Shown: positions 38,628-51,447 of the stretch, piece by piece
Position numbering within the stretch: position 1 is the stretch's first letter
Layout: the number at the start of each line of letters is the position of its first letter
Assembly (NCBI RefSeq): GCF_051020975.1
Contig: NW_027478172.1
Span: 620,001 to 684,000 of the forward strand
Reading direction: 5' to 3'
Length of the DNA stretch: 64,000 bases
DNA from: Osmia lignaria lignaria
Taxonomy: Eukaryota; Arthropoda; Insecta; Hymenoptera; Megachilidae
Notes under the pieces: generated by a model
Seen by the model: the letters and a program-made list of their open reading frames with translations, nothing else
The model's database searches: none
Told to the model about the DNA's origin: nothing
Made by a program: the position numbers and the translations under genes

Positions 38628-39593
38628 GATCAGATGCGTAGTTCTCGAGATATATCAAGATATTTAAAAGTTCCGAAGCCGCACCAACATAATAGAGATA
38701 CAGAAACACCGTGGCCCCTTTCTTTGAGATAACTCTGCACTATTGCGAGCTGTAAATGCCACTTCCAGCTTAGCTGTGCAGAAGAAGAACAACAAGAAGA
38801 AGAAATATCTCGAAATATGTCCGTCAGGCTCCTTCCCTTGAGATATATCTGCAAATATCTCGGAAACGAAGCGAGCTATGGCAAAATGTTAAGAGACCTT
38901 TTTTGTAGAGAATTATGTTTCCTACTTTTTATGTTGTATGATATTTTTTGATCAGATGCGTAGTTCTCGAGATATATCAAGATATTTAAAAGTTCCGAAG
39001 CCGCACCAACATAATAGAGATACAGAAACACCGTGGCCCCTTTCTTTGAGATAACTCTGCACTATTGCGAGCTGTAAATGCCACTTCCAGCTTAGCTGTG
39101 CAGAAGAAGAACAACAAGAAGAAGAAATATCTCGAAATATGTCCGTCAGGCCCCTTCCCTTGAGATAAATCTGCAAATATCTCGGAAACGAAGCGAGCTA
39201 TGGCAAAATGTTAAGAGACTTTATTTGTAGAGAATTAAGTTTTCTACTTTTTATGTTCCATGATATTTTTTGATCAGATGCGTAGTTCTCGAGATATATC
39301 AAGATATTTAAAAGTTCCGAAGCTGCACCAACATAATAAAGATACAGAAACACCGTGGCCCCTTTCTTTGAGATAACTCTGCACTAGTGCGAGCCGCAAA
39401 TGCCACTTCCAGCTTAGCTGTGCAGAAGAAGAACAACGAGAAGAAGAAATATCTCGAAATATGTCCGTCAGGCCCCTTTCCTTGAGATAAATCTGCAAAT
39501 ATCTCGGAAACGAAGCGAGCTATGGCAATATGTTAAGAGACCTTTCTTGTAGAGAATTATGTTTCCTACAATCTACGTTCTCTGATATTTTTT

Positions 39594-39915
39594 GATCAGA
39601 AGCGTAGCTTTCGAGATATATCGAGATATTTAAAAGTTCCGAAGCCGCACCAACATAATAGAGATACAGAAACACCGTGGCCCCTTTCTTTGAGATAACT
39701 CTGCACTATTGCGAGCTGCAAATGCCACTTCCAGCTTAGCTGTGCAGAAGAAGAACAACAAGAAGAAGAGATATCTCGAAATATGTCCGTCAGGCCCCTT
39801 CGCTTGAGATAAATCTGCAAATATCTCGGAAACGAAGCGAGCTATGGCAAAATGTTAAGAGACCTTTTTTGTAGACAATTAAGTTTCCTACTTTTTATGT
39901 TGTATGATATTTTTT
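39594..39915. repeat. X/K fusion monomer type XK2
   Basis: X at its start (AGCTTTCGAG, ATCGAG with the X base at 39623), then K from GAGATAACTC (39697), GCGAGCTGC, GAAGAAGAAC and AAGAGATATCTCG. The switch lies in 39624-39696, about 100 bp upstream of the XK1 switch. Copies recur at 42170 (with GAGACATTT) and 44746. Confidence 0.92.
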
Positions 39916-40559
39916 GATCAGATGCGTAGTTCTCGAGATATATCAAGATATTTAAAAGTTCCGAAGCCGCACCAACATAATAGAGATACAGAAACACCGT
40001 GGCCCCTTTCTTTGAGATAACTCTGCACTATTGCGAGCTGTAAATGCCACTTCCAGCTTAGCTGTGCAGAAGAAGAACAACAAGAAGAAGAAATATCTCG
40101 AAATATGTCCGTCAGGCTCCTTCCCTTGAGATATATCTGCAAATATCTCGGAAACGAAGCGAGCTATGGCAAAATGTTAAGAGACCTTTTTTGTAGAGAA
40201 TTATGTTTCCTACTTTTTATGTTGTATGATATTTTTTGATCAGATGCGTAGTTCTCGAGATATATCAAGATATTTAAAAGTTCCGAAGCCGCACCAACAT
40301 AATAGAGATACAGAAACACCGTGGCCCCTTTCTTTGAGATAACTCTGCACTATTGCGAGCTGTAAATGCCACTTCCAGCTTAGCTGTGCAGAAGAAGAAC
40401 AACAAGAAGAAGAAATATCTCGAAATATGTCCGTCAGGCCCCTTCCCTTGAGATAAATCTGCAAATATCTCGGAAACGAAGCGAGCTATGGCAAAATGTT
40501 AAGAGACTTTATTTGTAGAGAATTAAGTTTTCTACTTTTTATGTTCCATGATATTTTTT

Positions 40560-43135
40560 GATCAGATGCGTAGTTCTCGAGATATATCAAGATATTTAAA
40601 AGTTCCGAAGCTGCACCAACATAATAAAGATACAGAAACACCGTGGCCCCTTTCTTTGAGATAACTCTGCACTAGTGCGAGCCGCAAATGCCACTTCCAG
40701 CTTAGCTGTGCAGAAGAAGAACAACGAGAAGAAGAAATATCTCGAAATATGTCCGTCAGGCCCCTTTCCTTGAGATAAATCTGCAAATATCTCGGAAACG
40801 AAGCGAGCTATGGCAATATGTTAAGAGACCTTTCTTGTAGAGAATTATGTTTCCTACAATCTACGTTCTCTGATATTTTTTGATCAGAAGCGTAGCTTTC
40901 GAGATATATCGAGATATTTAAAAGTTCCGAAGCCGCACCAACATAATAGAGATACAGAAACACCGTGGCCCCTTTCTTTGAGATGACTCTGCACTATTGC
41001 GACCTGCAAATGCCACTTCCAGCTTAGCTGTGCAGAAGAGGAACAACAAGAAGAAGAGATATCTCGAAATATGTCCGTCAGGCCCCTTCGCTTGAGATAA
41101 ATCTGCAAATATCTCGGAAACGAAGCGAGCTATGGCAAAATGTTAAGAGACCTTTTTTGTAGACAATTAAGTTTCCTACTTTTTATGTTGTATGATATTT
41201 TTTGATCAGATGCGTAGTTCTCGAGATATATCAAGATATTTAAAAGTTCCGAAGCCGCACCAACATAATAGAGATACAGAAACACCGTGGCCCCTTTCTT
41301 TGAGATAACTCTGCACTATTGCGAGCTGTAAATGCCACTTCCAGCTTAGCTGTGCAGAAGAAGAACAACAAGAAGAAGAAATATCTCGAAATATGTCCGT
41401 CAGGCTCCTTCCCTTGAGATATATCTGCAAATATCTCGGAAACGAAGCGAGCTATGGCAAAATGTTAAGAGACCTTTTTTGTAGAGAATTATGTTTCCTA
41501 CTTTTTATGTTGTATGATATTTTTTGATCAGATGCGTAGTTCTCGAGATATATCAAGATATTTAAAAGTTCCGAAGCCGCACCAACATAATAGAGATACA
41601 GAAACACCGTGGCCCCTTTCTTTGAGATAACTCTGCACTATTGCGAGCTGTAAATGCCACTTCCAGCTTAGCTGTGCAGAAGAAGAACAACAAGAAGAAG
41701 AAATATCTCGAAATATGTCCGTCAGGCCCCTTCCCTTGAGATAAATCTGCAAATATCTCGGAAACGAAGCGAGCTATGGCAAAATGTTAAGAGACTTTAT
41801 TTGTAGAGAATTAAGTTTTCTACTTTTTATGTTCCATGATATTTTTTGATCAGATGCGTAGTTCTCGAGATATATCAAGATATTTAAAAGTTCCGAAGCT
41901 GCACCAACATAATAAAGATACAGAAACACCGTGGCCCCTTTCTTTGAGATAACTCTGCACTAGTGCGAGCCGCAAATGCCACTTCCAGCTTAGCTGTGCA
42001 GAAGAAGAACAACGAGAAGAAGAAATATCTCGAAATATGTCCGTCAGGCCCCTTTCCTTGAGATAAATCTGCAAATATCTCGGAAACGAAGCGAGCTATG
42101 GCAATATGTTAAGAGACCTTTCTTGTAGAGAATTATGTTTCCTACAATCTACGTTCTCTGATATTTTTTGATCAGAAGCGTAGCTTTCGAGATATATCGA
42201 GACATTTAAAAGTTCCGAAGCCGCACCAACATAATAGAGATACAGAAACACCGTGGCCCCTTTCTTTGAGATAACTCTGCACTATTGCGAGCTGCAAATG
42301 CCACTTCCAGCTTAGCTGTGCAGAAGAAGAACAACAAGAAGAAGAGATATCTCGAAATATGTCCGTCAGGCCCCTTCGCTTGAGATAAATCTGCAAATAT
42401 CTCGGAAACGAAGCGAGCTATGGCAAAATGTTAAGAGACCTTTTTTGTAGACAATTAAGTTTCCTACTTTTTATGTTGTATGATATTTTTTGATCAGATG
42501 CGTAGTTCTCGAGATATATCAAGATATTTAAAAGTTCCGAAGCCGCACCAACATAATAGAGATACAGAAACACCGTGGCCCCTTTCTTTGAGATAACTCT
42601 GCACTATTGCGAGCTGTAAATGCCACTTCCAGCTTAGCTGTGCAGAAGAAGAACAACAAGAAGAAGAAATATCTCGAAATATGTCCGTCAGGCTCCTTCC
42701 CTTGAGATATATCTGCAAATATCTCGGAAACGAAGCGAGCTATGGCAAAATGTTAAGAGACCTTTTTTGTAGAGAATTATGTTTCCTACTTTTTATGTTG
42801 TATGATATTTTTTGATCAGATGCGTAGTTCTCGAGATATATCAAGATATTTAAAAGTTCCGAAGCCGCACCAACATAATAGAGATACAGAAACACCGTGG
42901 CCCCTTTCTTTGAGATAACTCTGCACTATTGCGAGCTGTAAATGCCACTTCCAGCTTAGCTGTGCAGAAGAAGAACAACAAGAAGAAGAAATATCTCGAA
43001 ATATGTCCGTCAGGCCCCTTCCCTTGAGATAAATCTGCAAATATCTCGGAAACGAAGCGAGCTATGGCAAAATGTTAAGAGACTTTATTTGTAGAGAATT
43101 AAGTTTTCTACTTTTTATGTTCCATGATATTTTTT
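40560..43135. repeat. Octamer HOR (2576 bp), copy 2
   Basis: R-XK1-S-W (40560-41847) followed by R-XK2-S-W (41848-43135). Matches copy 1 base for base over the diagnostic sites except GAGACATTT in the XK2 monomer at 42170, where the other copies have GAGATATTT. Confidence 0.93.
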
Positions 43136-45711
43136 GATCAGATGCGTAGTTCTCGAGATATATCAAGATATTTAAAAGTTCCGAAGCTGCACCAACATAA
43201 TAAAGATACAGAAACACCGTGGCCCCTTTCTTTGAGATAACTCTGCACTAGTGCGAGCCGCAAATGCCACTTCCAGCTTAGCTGTGCAGAAGAAGAACAA
43301 CGAGAAGAAGAAATATCTCGAAATATGTCCGTCAGGCCCCTTTCCTTGAGATAAATCTGCAAATATCTCGGAAACGAAGCGAGCTATGGCAATATGTTAA
43401 GAGACCTTTCTTGTAGAGAATTATGTTTCCTACAATCTACGTTCTCTGATATTTTTTGATCAGAAGCGTAGCTTTCGAGATATATCGAGATATTTAAAAG
43501 TTCCGAAGCCGCACCAACATAATAGAGATACAGAAACACCGTGGCCCCTTTCTTTGAGATGACTCTGCACTATTGCGACCTGCAAATGCCACTTCCAGCT
43601 TAGCTGTGCAGAAGAGGAACAACAAGAAGAAGAGATATCTCGAAATATGTCCGTCAGGCCCCTTCGCTTGAGATAAATCTGCAAATATCTCGGAAACGAA
43701 GCGAGCTATGGCAAAATGTTAAGAGACCTTTTTTGTAGACAATTAAGTTTCCTACTTTTTATGTTGTATGATATTTTTTGATCAGATGCGTAGTTCTCGA
43801 GATATATCAAGATATTTAAAAGTTCCGAAGCCGCACCAACATAATAGAGATACAGAAACACCGTGGCCCCTTTCTTTGAGATAACTCTGCACTATTGCGA
43901 GCTGTAAATGCCACTTCCAGCTTAGCTGTGCAGAAGAAGAACAACAAGAAGAAGAAATATCTCGAAATATGTCCGTCAGGCTCCTTCCCTTGAGATATAT
44001 CTGCAAATATCTCGGAAACGAAGCGAGCTATGGCAAAATGTTAAGAGACCTTTTTTGTAGAGAATTATGTTTCCTACTTTTTATGTTGTATGATATTTTT
44101 TGATCAGATGCGTAGTTCTCGAGATATATCAAGATATTTAAAAGTTCCGAAGCCGCACCAACATAATAGAGATACAGAAACACCGTGGCCCCTTTCTTTG
44201 AGATAACTCTGCACTATTGCGAGCTGTAAATGCCACTTCCAGCTTAGCTGTGCAGAAGAAGAACAACAAGAAGAAGAAATATCTCGAAATATGTCCGTCA
44301 GGCCCCTTCCCTTGAGATAAATCTGCAAATATCTCGGAAACGAAGCGAGCTATGGCAAAATGTTAAGAGACTTTATTTGTAGAGAATTAAGTTTTCTACT
44401 TTTTATGTTCCATGATATTTTTTGATCAGATGCGTAGTTCTCGAGATATATCAAGATATTTAAAAGTTCCGAAGCTGCACCAACATAATAAAGATACAGA
44501 AACACCGTGGCCCCTTTCTTTGAGATAACTCTGCACTAGTGCGAGCCGCAAATGCCACTTCCAGCTTAGCTGTGCAGAAGAAGAACAACGAGAAGAAGAA
44601 ATATCTCGAAATATGTCCGTCAGGCCCCTTTCCTTGAGATAAATCTGCAAATATCTCGGAAACGAAGCGAGCTATGGCAATATGTTAAGAGACCTTTCTT
44701 GTAGAGAATTATGTTTCCTACAATCTACGTTCTCTGATATTTTTTGATCAGAAGCGTAGCTTTCGAGATATATCGAGATATTTAAAAGTTCCGAAGCCGC
44801 ACCAACATAATAGAGATACAGAAACACCGTGGCCCCTTTCTTTGAGATAACTCTGCACTATTGCGAGCTGCAAATGCCACTTCCAGCTTAGCTGTGCAGA
44901 AGAAGAACAACAAGAAGAAGAGATATCTCGAAATATGTCCGTCAGGCCCCTTCGCTTGAGATAAATCTGCAAATATCTCGGAAACGAAGCGAGCTATGGC
45001 AAAATGTTAAGAGACCTTTTTTGTAGACAATTAAGTTTCCTACTTTTTATGTTGTATGATATTTTTTGATCAGATGCGTAGTTCTCGAGATATATCAAGA
45101 TATTTAAAAGTTCCGAAGCCGCACCAACATAATAGAGATACAGAAACACCGTGGCCCCTTTCTTTGAGATAACTCTGCACTATTGCGAGCTGTAAATGCC
45201 ACTTCCAGCTTAGCTGTGCAGAAGAAGAACAACAAGAAGAAGAAATATCTCGAAATATGTCCGTCAGGCTCCTTCCCTTGAGATATATCTGCAAATATCT
45301 CGGAAACGAAGCGAGCTATGGCAAAATGTTAAGAGACCTTTTTTGTAGAGAATTATGTTTCCTACTTTTTATGTTGTATGATATTTTTTGATCAGATGCG
45401 TAGTTCTCGAGATATATCAAGATATTTAAAAGTTCCGAAGCCGCACCAACATAATAGAGATACAGAAACACCGTGGCACCTTTCTTTGAGATAACTCTGC
45501 ACTATTGCGAGCTGTAAATGCCACTTCCAGCTTAGCTGTGCAGAAGAAGAACAACAAGAAGAAGAAATATCTCGAAATATGTCCGTCAGGCCCCTTCCCT
45601 TGAGATAAATCTGCAAATATCTCGGAAACGAAGCGAGCTATGGCAAAATGTTAAGAGACTTTATTTGTAGAGAATTAAGTTTTCTACTTTTTATGTTCCA
45701 TGATATTTTTT
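43136..45711. repeat. Octamer HOR (2576 bp), copy 3
   Basis: R-XK1-S-W (43136-44423) and R-XK2-S-W (44424-45711). The final W monomer (45390) has GTGGCACCTTTC instead of GTGGCCCCTTTC, the variant that then characterises all W copies of block F. The boundary between blocks E and F thus falls near this monomer. Confidence 0.93.
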
Positions 45712-46021
45712 GATCAGATGCGTCGTTCTCGAGATATATCAAGATATTTAAAAGTTCCGAAGCTGCACCAACATAATAGAGATACAGAAACACCGTGGCC
45801 CCTTTCTTTGAGATAACTCTGCACTAGTGCGAGCCGCAAATGCCACTTCCAGCTTAGCTGTGCAGAAGAAGAAGAAATATCTCGAAATATGTCCGTCAGG
45901 CCCCTTCCCTTGAGATAAATCTGCAAATATCTCGGAAACGAAGCGAGCTATGGCAAAATGTTAAGAGACCTTTTTTGTAGAGAATTAAGTTTCCTACTTT
46001 TTATGTTCTATGATATTTTTT
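45712..46021. repeat. 310-bp monomer Rd with a 12-bp deletion
   Basis: The purine tract is shortened to GCAGAAGAAGAAGAAATATC, having lost 12 bp equivalent to AACAACGAGAAG. The lost segment lies between AGAAG direct repeats, as expected for slippage. The same deletion recurs at 46988, 48908, 50184, 50816 and 51448, so it arose once and was amplified by array exchange. Confidence 0.95.
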
Positions 46022-46987
46022 GATCAGATGCGTAGTTCTCGAGATATATCAAGATATTTAAAAGTTCCGAAGCCGCACCAACATAATAGAGATACAGAAA
46101 CACCGTGGCCCCTTTCTTTGAGATAACTCTGCACTATTGCGAGCTGCAAATGCCACTTCCAGCTTAGCTGTGCAGAAGAAGAACAACAAGAAGAAGAAAT
46201 ATCTCGAAATATGTCCGTCAGGCCCCTTCGCTTGAGATAAATCTGCAAATATCTCGGAAACGAAGCGAGCTATGGCAAAATGTTAAGAGACCTTTTTTGT
46301 AGACAATTAAGTTTCCTACTTTTTATGTTGTATGATATTTTTTGATCAGATGCGTAGTTCTCGAGATATATCAAGATATTTAAAAGTTCCGAAGCCGCAC
46401 CAACATAATAGAGATACAGAAACACCGTGGCCCCTTTCTTTGAGATAACTCTGCACTATTGCGAGCTGTAAATGCCACTTCCAGCTTAGCTGTGCAGAAG
46501 AAGAACAACAAGAAGAAGAAATATCTCGAAATATGTCCGTCAGGCTCCTTCCCTTGAGATATATCTGCAAATATCTCGGAAACGAAGCGAGCTATGGCAA
46601 AATGTTAAGAGACCTTTTTTGTAGAGAATTATGTTTCCTACTTTTTATGTTGTATGATATTTTTTGATCAGATGCGTAGTTCTCGAGATATATCAAGATA
46701 TTTAAAAGTTCCGAAGCCGCACCAACATAATAGAGATACAGAAACACCGTGGCACCTTTCTTTGAGATAACTCTGCACTATTGCGAGCTGTAAATGCCAC
46801 TTCCAGCTTAGCTGTGCAGAAGAAGAACAACAAGAAGAAGAAATATCTCGAAATATGTCCGTCAGGCCCCTTCCCTTGAGATAAATCTGCAAATATCTCG
46901 GAAACGAAGCGAGCTATGGCAAAATGTTAAGAGACTTTATTTGTAGAGAATTAAGTTTTCTACTTTTTATGTTCCATGATATTTTTT
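45712..46987. repeat. Tetramer HOR Rd-K'-S-Wc, copy 1 (1276 bp)
   Basis: The first monomer (45712-46021) is a 310-bp R derivative (Rd) with GATGCGTCGTTC and a 12-bp deletion. K' (46022) has CCTTCGCTTGAG but AAGAAATATCTCG rather than AAGAGATATCTCG. S is unchanged. Wc carries GTGGCACC. A near-identical copy is at 48908-50183. Confidence 0.93.
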
Positions 46988-48907
46988 GATCAGATGCGTC
47001 GTTCTCGAGATATATCAAGATATTTAAAAGTTCCGAAGCTGCACCAACATAATAGAGATACAGAAACACCGTGGCCCCTTTCTTTGAGATAACTCTGCAC
47101 TAGTGCGAGCCGCAAATGCCACTTCCAGCTTAGCTGTGCAGAAGAAGAAGAAATATCTCGAAATATGTCCGTCAGGCCCCTTCCCTTGAGATAAATCTGC
47201 AAATATCTCGGAAACGAAGCGAGCTATGGCAAAATGTTAAGAGACCTTTTTTGTAGAGAATTAAGTTTCCTACTTTTTATGTTCTATGATATTTTTTGAT
47301 CAGATGCGTAGTTCTCGAGATATATCAAGATATTTAAAAGTTCCGAAGCCGCACCAACATAATAGAGATACAGAAACACCGTGGCCCCTTTCTTTGAGAT
47401 AACTCTGCACTAGTGCGAGCCGCAAATGCCACTTCCAGCTTAGCTGTGCAGAAGAAGAACAACGAGAAGAAGAAATATCTCGAAATATGTCCGTCAGGCC
47501 CCTTCCCTTGAGATAAATCTGCAAATATCTCGGAAACGAAGCGAGCTATGGCAATATGTTAAGAGACCTTTTTTGTAGAGAATTATGTTTCCTACAATCT
47601 ACGTTCTCTGATATTTTTTGATCAGAAGCGTAGCTTTCGAGATATATCGAGATATTTAAAAGTTCCGAAGCCGCACCAACATAATAGAGATACAGAAACA
47701 CCGTGGCCCCTTTCTTTGAGATGACTCTGCACTATTGCGACCTGCAAATGCCACTTCCAGCTTAGCTGTGCAGAAGAGGAACAACAAGAAGAAGAAATAT
47801 CTCGGAATATGTCCGTCAGGCCCCTTCCCTTGAGCTAAATCTGCAAATATCTCGGAAACGAAGCGAGCTATGGCAAAATGTTAAGAGACCTTTTTTGTAG
47901 ACAATTAAGTTTCCTACTTTTTATGTTGTATGATATTTTTTGATCAGATGCGTAGTTCTCGAGATATATCAAGGTATTTAAAAGTTCCGAAGCCGCACCA
48001 ACATAATAGAGATACAGAAACACCGTGGCCCCTTTCTTTGAGATAACTCTGCACTATTGCGAGCTGCAAATGCCACTTCCAGCTTAGCTGTGCAGAAGAA
48101 GAACAACAAGAAGAAGAGATATCTCGAAATATGTCCGTCAGGCCCCTTCGCTTGAGATAAATCTGCAAATATCTCGGAAACGAAGCGAGCTATGGCAAAA
48201 TGTTAAGAGACCTTTTTTGTAGACAATTAAGTTTCCTACTTTTTATGTTGTATGATATTTTTTGATCAGATGCGTAGTTCTCGAGATATATCAAGATATT
48301 TAAAAGTTCCGAAGCCGCACCAACATAATAGAGATACAGAAACACCGTGGCCCCTTTCTTTGAGATAACTCTGCACTATTGCGAGCTGTAAATGCCACTT
48401 CCAGCTTAGCTGTGCAGAAGAAGAACAACAAGAAGAAGAAATATCTCGAAATATGTCCGTCAGGCTCCTTCCCTTGAGATATATCTGCAAATATCTCGGA
48501 AACGAAGCGAGCTATGGCAAAATGTTAAGAGACCTTTTTTGTAGAGAATTATGTTTCCTACTTTTTATGTTGTATGATATTTTTTGATCAGATGCGTAGT
48601 TCTCGAGATATATCAAGATATTTAAAAGTTCCGAAGCCGCACCAACATAATAGAGATACAGAAACACCGTGGCACCTTTCTTTGAGATAACTCTGCACTA
48701 TTGCGAGCTGTAAATGCCACTTCCAGCTTAGCTGTGCAGAAGAAGAACAACAAGAAGAAGAAATATCCCGAAATATGTCCGTCAGGCCCCTTCCCTTGAG
48801 ATAAATCTGCAAATATCTCGGAAACGAAGCGAGCTATGGCAAAATGTTAAGAGACTTTATTTGTAGAGAATTAAGTTTTCTACTTTTTATGTTCCATGAT
48901 ATTTTTT
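46988..48907. repeat. Composite unit Rd-(K'/R)-X-K-S-Wc (1920 bp)
   Basis: An Rd monomer is followed by a K'/R hybrid (47298), then intact X (47620) and K (47942, ATCAAGG) monomers as in the older pentamers, then S and Wc. The hybrid has K'-like GCCGCACC and AATAGAG but R-like CTAGTGCGAGCC, AACAACGAG and GGCAATATG. Its switch is between 47366 and 47412. An older pentamer segment has re-entered the derived array. Confidence 0.88.
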
Positions 48908-50183
48908 GATCAGATGCGTCGTTCTCGAGATATATCAAGATATTTAAAAGTTCCGAAGCTGCACCAACATAATAGAGATACAGAAACACCGTGGCCCCTT
49001 TCTTTGAGATAACTCTGCACTAGTGCGAGCCGCAAATGCCACTTCCAGCTTAGCTGTGCAGAAGAAGAAGAAATATCTCGAAATATGTCCGTCAGGCCCC
49101 TTCCCTTGAGATAAATCTGCAAATATCTCGGAAACGAAGCGAGCTATGGCAAAATGTTAAGAGACCTTTTTTGTAGAGAATTAAGTTTCCTACTTTTTAT
49201 GTTCTATGATATTTTTTGATCAGATGCGTAGTTCTCGAGATATATCAAGATATTTAAAAGTTCCGAAGCCGCACCAACATAATAGAGATACAGAAACACC
49301 GTGGCCCCTTTCTTTGAGATAACTCTGCACTATTGCGAGCTGCAAATGCCACTTCCAGCTTAGCTGTGCAGAAGAAGAACAACAAGAAGAAGAAATATCT
49401 CGAAATATGTCCGTCAGGCCCCTTCGCTTGAGATAAATCTGCAAATATCTCGGAAACGAAGCGAGCTATGGCAAAATGTTAAGAGACCTTTTTTGTAGAC
49501 AATTAAGTTTCCTACTTTTTATGTTGTATGATATTTTTTGATCAGATGCGTAGTTCTCGAGATATATCAAGATATTTAAAAGTTCCGAAGCCGCACCAAC
49601 ATAATAGAGATACAGAAACACCGTGGCCCCTTTCTTTGAGATAACTCTGCACTATTGCGAGCTGTAAATGCCACTTCCAGCTTAGCTGTGCAGAAGAAGA
49701 ACAACAAGAAGAAGAAATATCTCGAAATATGTCCGTCAGGCTCCTTCCCTTGAGATATATCTGCAAATATCTCGGAAACGAAGCAAGCTATGGCAAAATG
49801 TTAAGAGACCTTTTTTGTAGAGAATTATGTTTCCTACTTTTTATGTTGTATGATATTTTTTGATCAGATGCGTAGTTCTCGAGATATATCAAGATATTTA
49901 AAAGTTCCGAAGCCGCACCAACATAATAGAGATACAGAAACACCGTGGCACCTTTCTTTGAGATAACTCTGCACTATTGCGAGCTGTAAATGCCACTTCC
50001 AGCTTAGCTGTGCAGAAGAAGAACAACAAGAAGAAGAAATATCTCGAAATATGTCCGTCAGGCCCCTTCCCTTGAGATAAATCTGCAAATATCTCGGAAA
50101 CGAAGCGAGCTATGGCAAAATGTTAAGAGACTTTATTTGTAGAGAATTAAGTTTTCTACTTTTTATGTTCCATGATATTTTTT
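48908..50183. repeat. Tetramer HOR Rd-K'-S-Wc, copy 2 (1276 bp)
   Basis: Matches 45712-46987 apart from GAAGCAAGC in the S monomer near 49784. It lies on the far side of the composite unit, showing that the composite was inserted into a pre-existing tandem of derived tetramers, or arose by exchange between them. Confidence 0.92.
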
Positions 50184-51447
50184 GATCAGATGCGTCGTTC
50201 TCGAGATATATCAAGATATTTAAAAGTTCCGAAGCTGCACCAACATAATAGAGATACAGAAACACCGTGGCCCCTTTCTTTGAGATAACTCTGCACTAGT
50301 GCGAGCCGCAAATGCCACTTCCAGCTTAGCTGTGCAGAAGAAGAAGAAATATCTCGAAATATGTCCGTCAGGCCCCTTCCCTTGAGATAAATCTGCAAAT
50401 ATCTCGGAAACGAAGCGAGCTATGGCAAAATGTTAAGAGACCTTTTTTGTAGAGAATTATGTTTCCTACTTTTTATGTTGTATGATATTTTTTGATCAGA
50501 TGCGTAGTTCTCGAGATATATCAAGATATTTAAAAGTTCCGAAGCCGCACCAACATAATAGAGATACAGAAACACCGTGGCACCTTTCTTTGAGATAACT
50601 CTGCACTATTGCGAGCGGTAAATGCCACTTCCAGCTTAGCTGTGCAGAAGAAGAACAACAAGAAGAAGAAATATCTCGAAATATGTCCGTCAGGCCCCTT
50701 CCCTTGAGATAAATCTGCAAATATCTCGGAAACGAAGCGAGCTATGGCAAAATGTTAAGAGACTTTATTTGTAGAGAATTAAGTTTTCTACTTTTTATGT
50801 TCCATGATATTTTTTGATCAGATGCGTCGTTCTCGAGATATATCAAGATATTTAAAAGTTCCGAAGCTGCACCAACATAATAGAGATACAGAAACACCGT
50901 GGCCCCTTTCTTTGAGATAACTCTGCACTAGTGCGAGCCGCAAATGCCACTTCCAGCTTAGCTGTGCAGAAGAAGAAGAAATATCTCGAAATATGTCCGT
51001 CAGGCCCCTTCCCTTGAGATAAATCTGCAAATATCTCGGAAACGAAGCGAGCTATGGCAAAATGTTAAGAGACCTTTTTTGTAGAGAATTAAGTTTCCTA
51101 CTTTTTATGTTCTATGATATTTTTTGATCAGATGCGTAGTTCTCGAGATATATCAAGATATTTAAAAGTTCCGAAGCCGCACCAACATAATAGAGATACA
51201 GAAACACCGTGGCCCCTTTCTTTGAGATAACTCTGCACTATTGCGAGCTGCAAATGCCACTTCCAGCTTAGCTGTGCAGAAGAAGAACAACAAGAAGAAG
51301 AAATATCTCGAAATATGTCCGTCAAGCCCCTTCCCTTGAGATGTATCTGCAAATATCTCGGAAAGGAAGCGAGCTATGGCAAAATGATAAGAGACCTTTT
51401 TTGCAGAGAATTATGTTTCCTACAATTTATGTTCTATGATATTTTTT
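50184..51447. repeat. Two 632-bp dimers beginning with Rd
   Basis: Units 50184-50815 (Rd plus Wc with GCGAGCGGTAAATG) and 50816-51447 (Rd plus a monomer with GAGATGTATCTGC and ATGATAAGAGACC). The Rd at 50184 ends with an S-like tail (GAATTATG, TATGTTGTATG) instead of its usual tail, so K' and S were lost by an exchange inside this monomer's tail. The second monomer of the second dimer resembles 28002 in block D. Confidence 0.85.

Larger units (their letters stand above)
37984..40559. repeat. Octamer HOR (2576 bp), copy 1: two 1288-bp tetramers
   Basis: Tetramers 37984-39271 and 39272-40559 each read R-XK-S-W, where XK is an X/K fusion replacing the X and K monomers of the pentamer. All R copies here share CCCCTTTCCTTGAG and GACCTTTCTTG, absent from the earlier pentamers. 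The two tetramers differ at the fusion: the first has XK1 (38306) and the second XK2 (39594). The alternation repeats to 45711, so the true period is 2576 bp. Confidence 0.93.
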
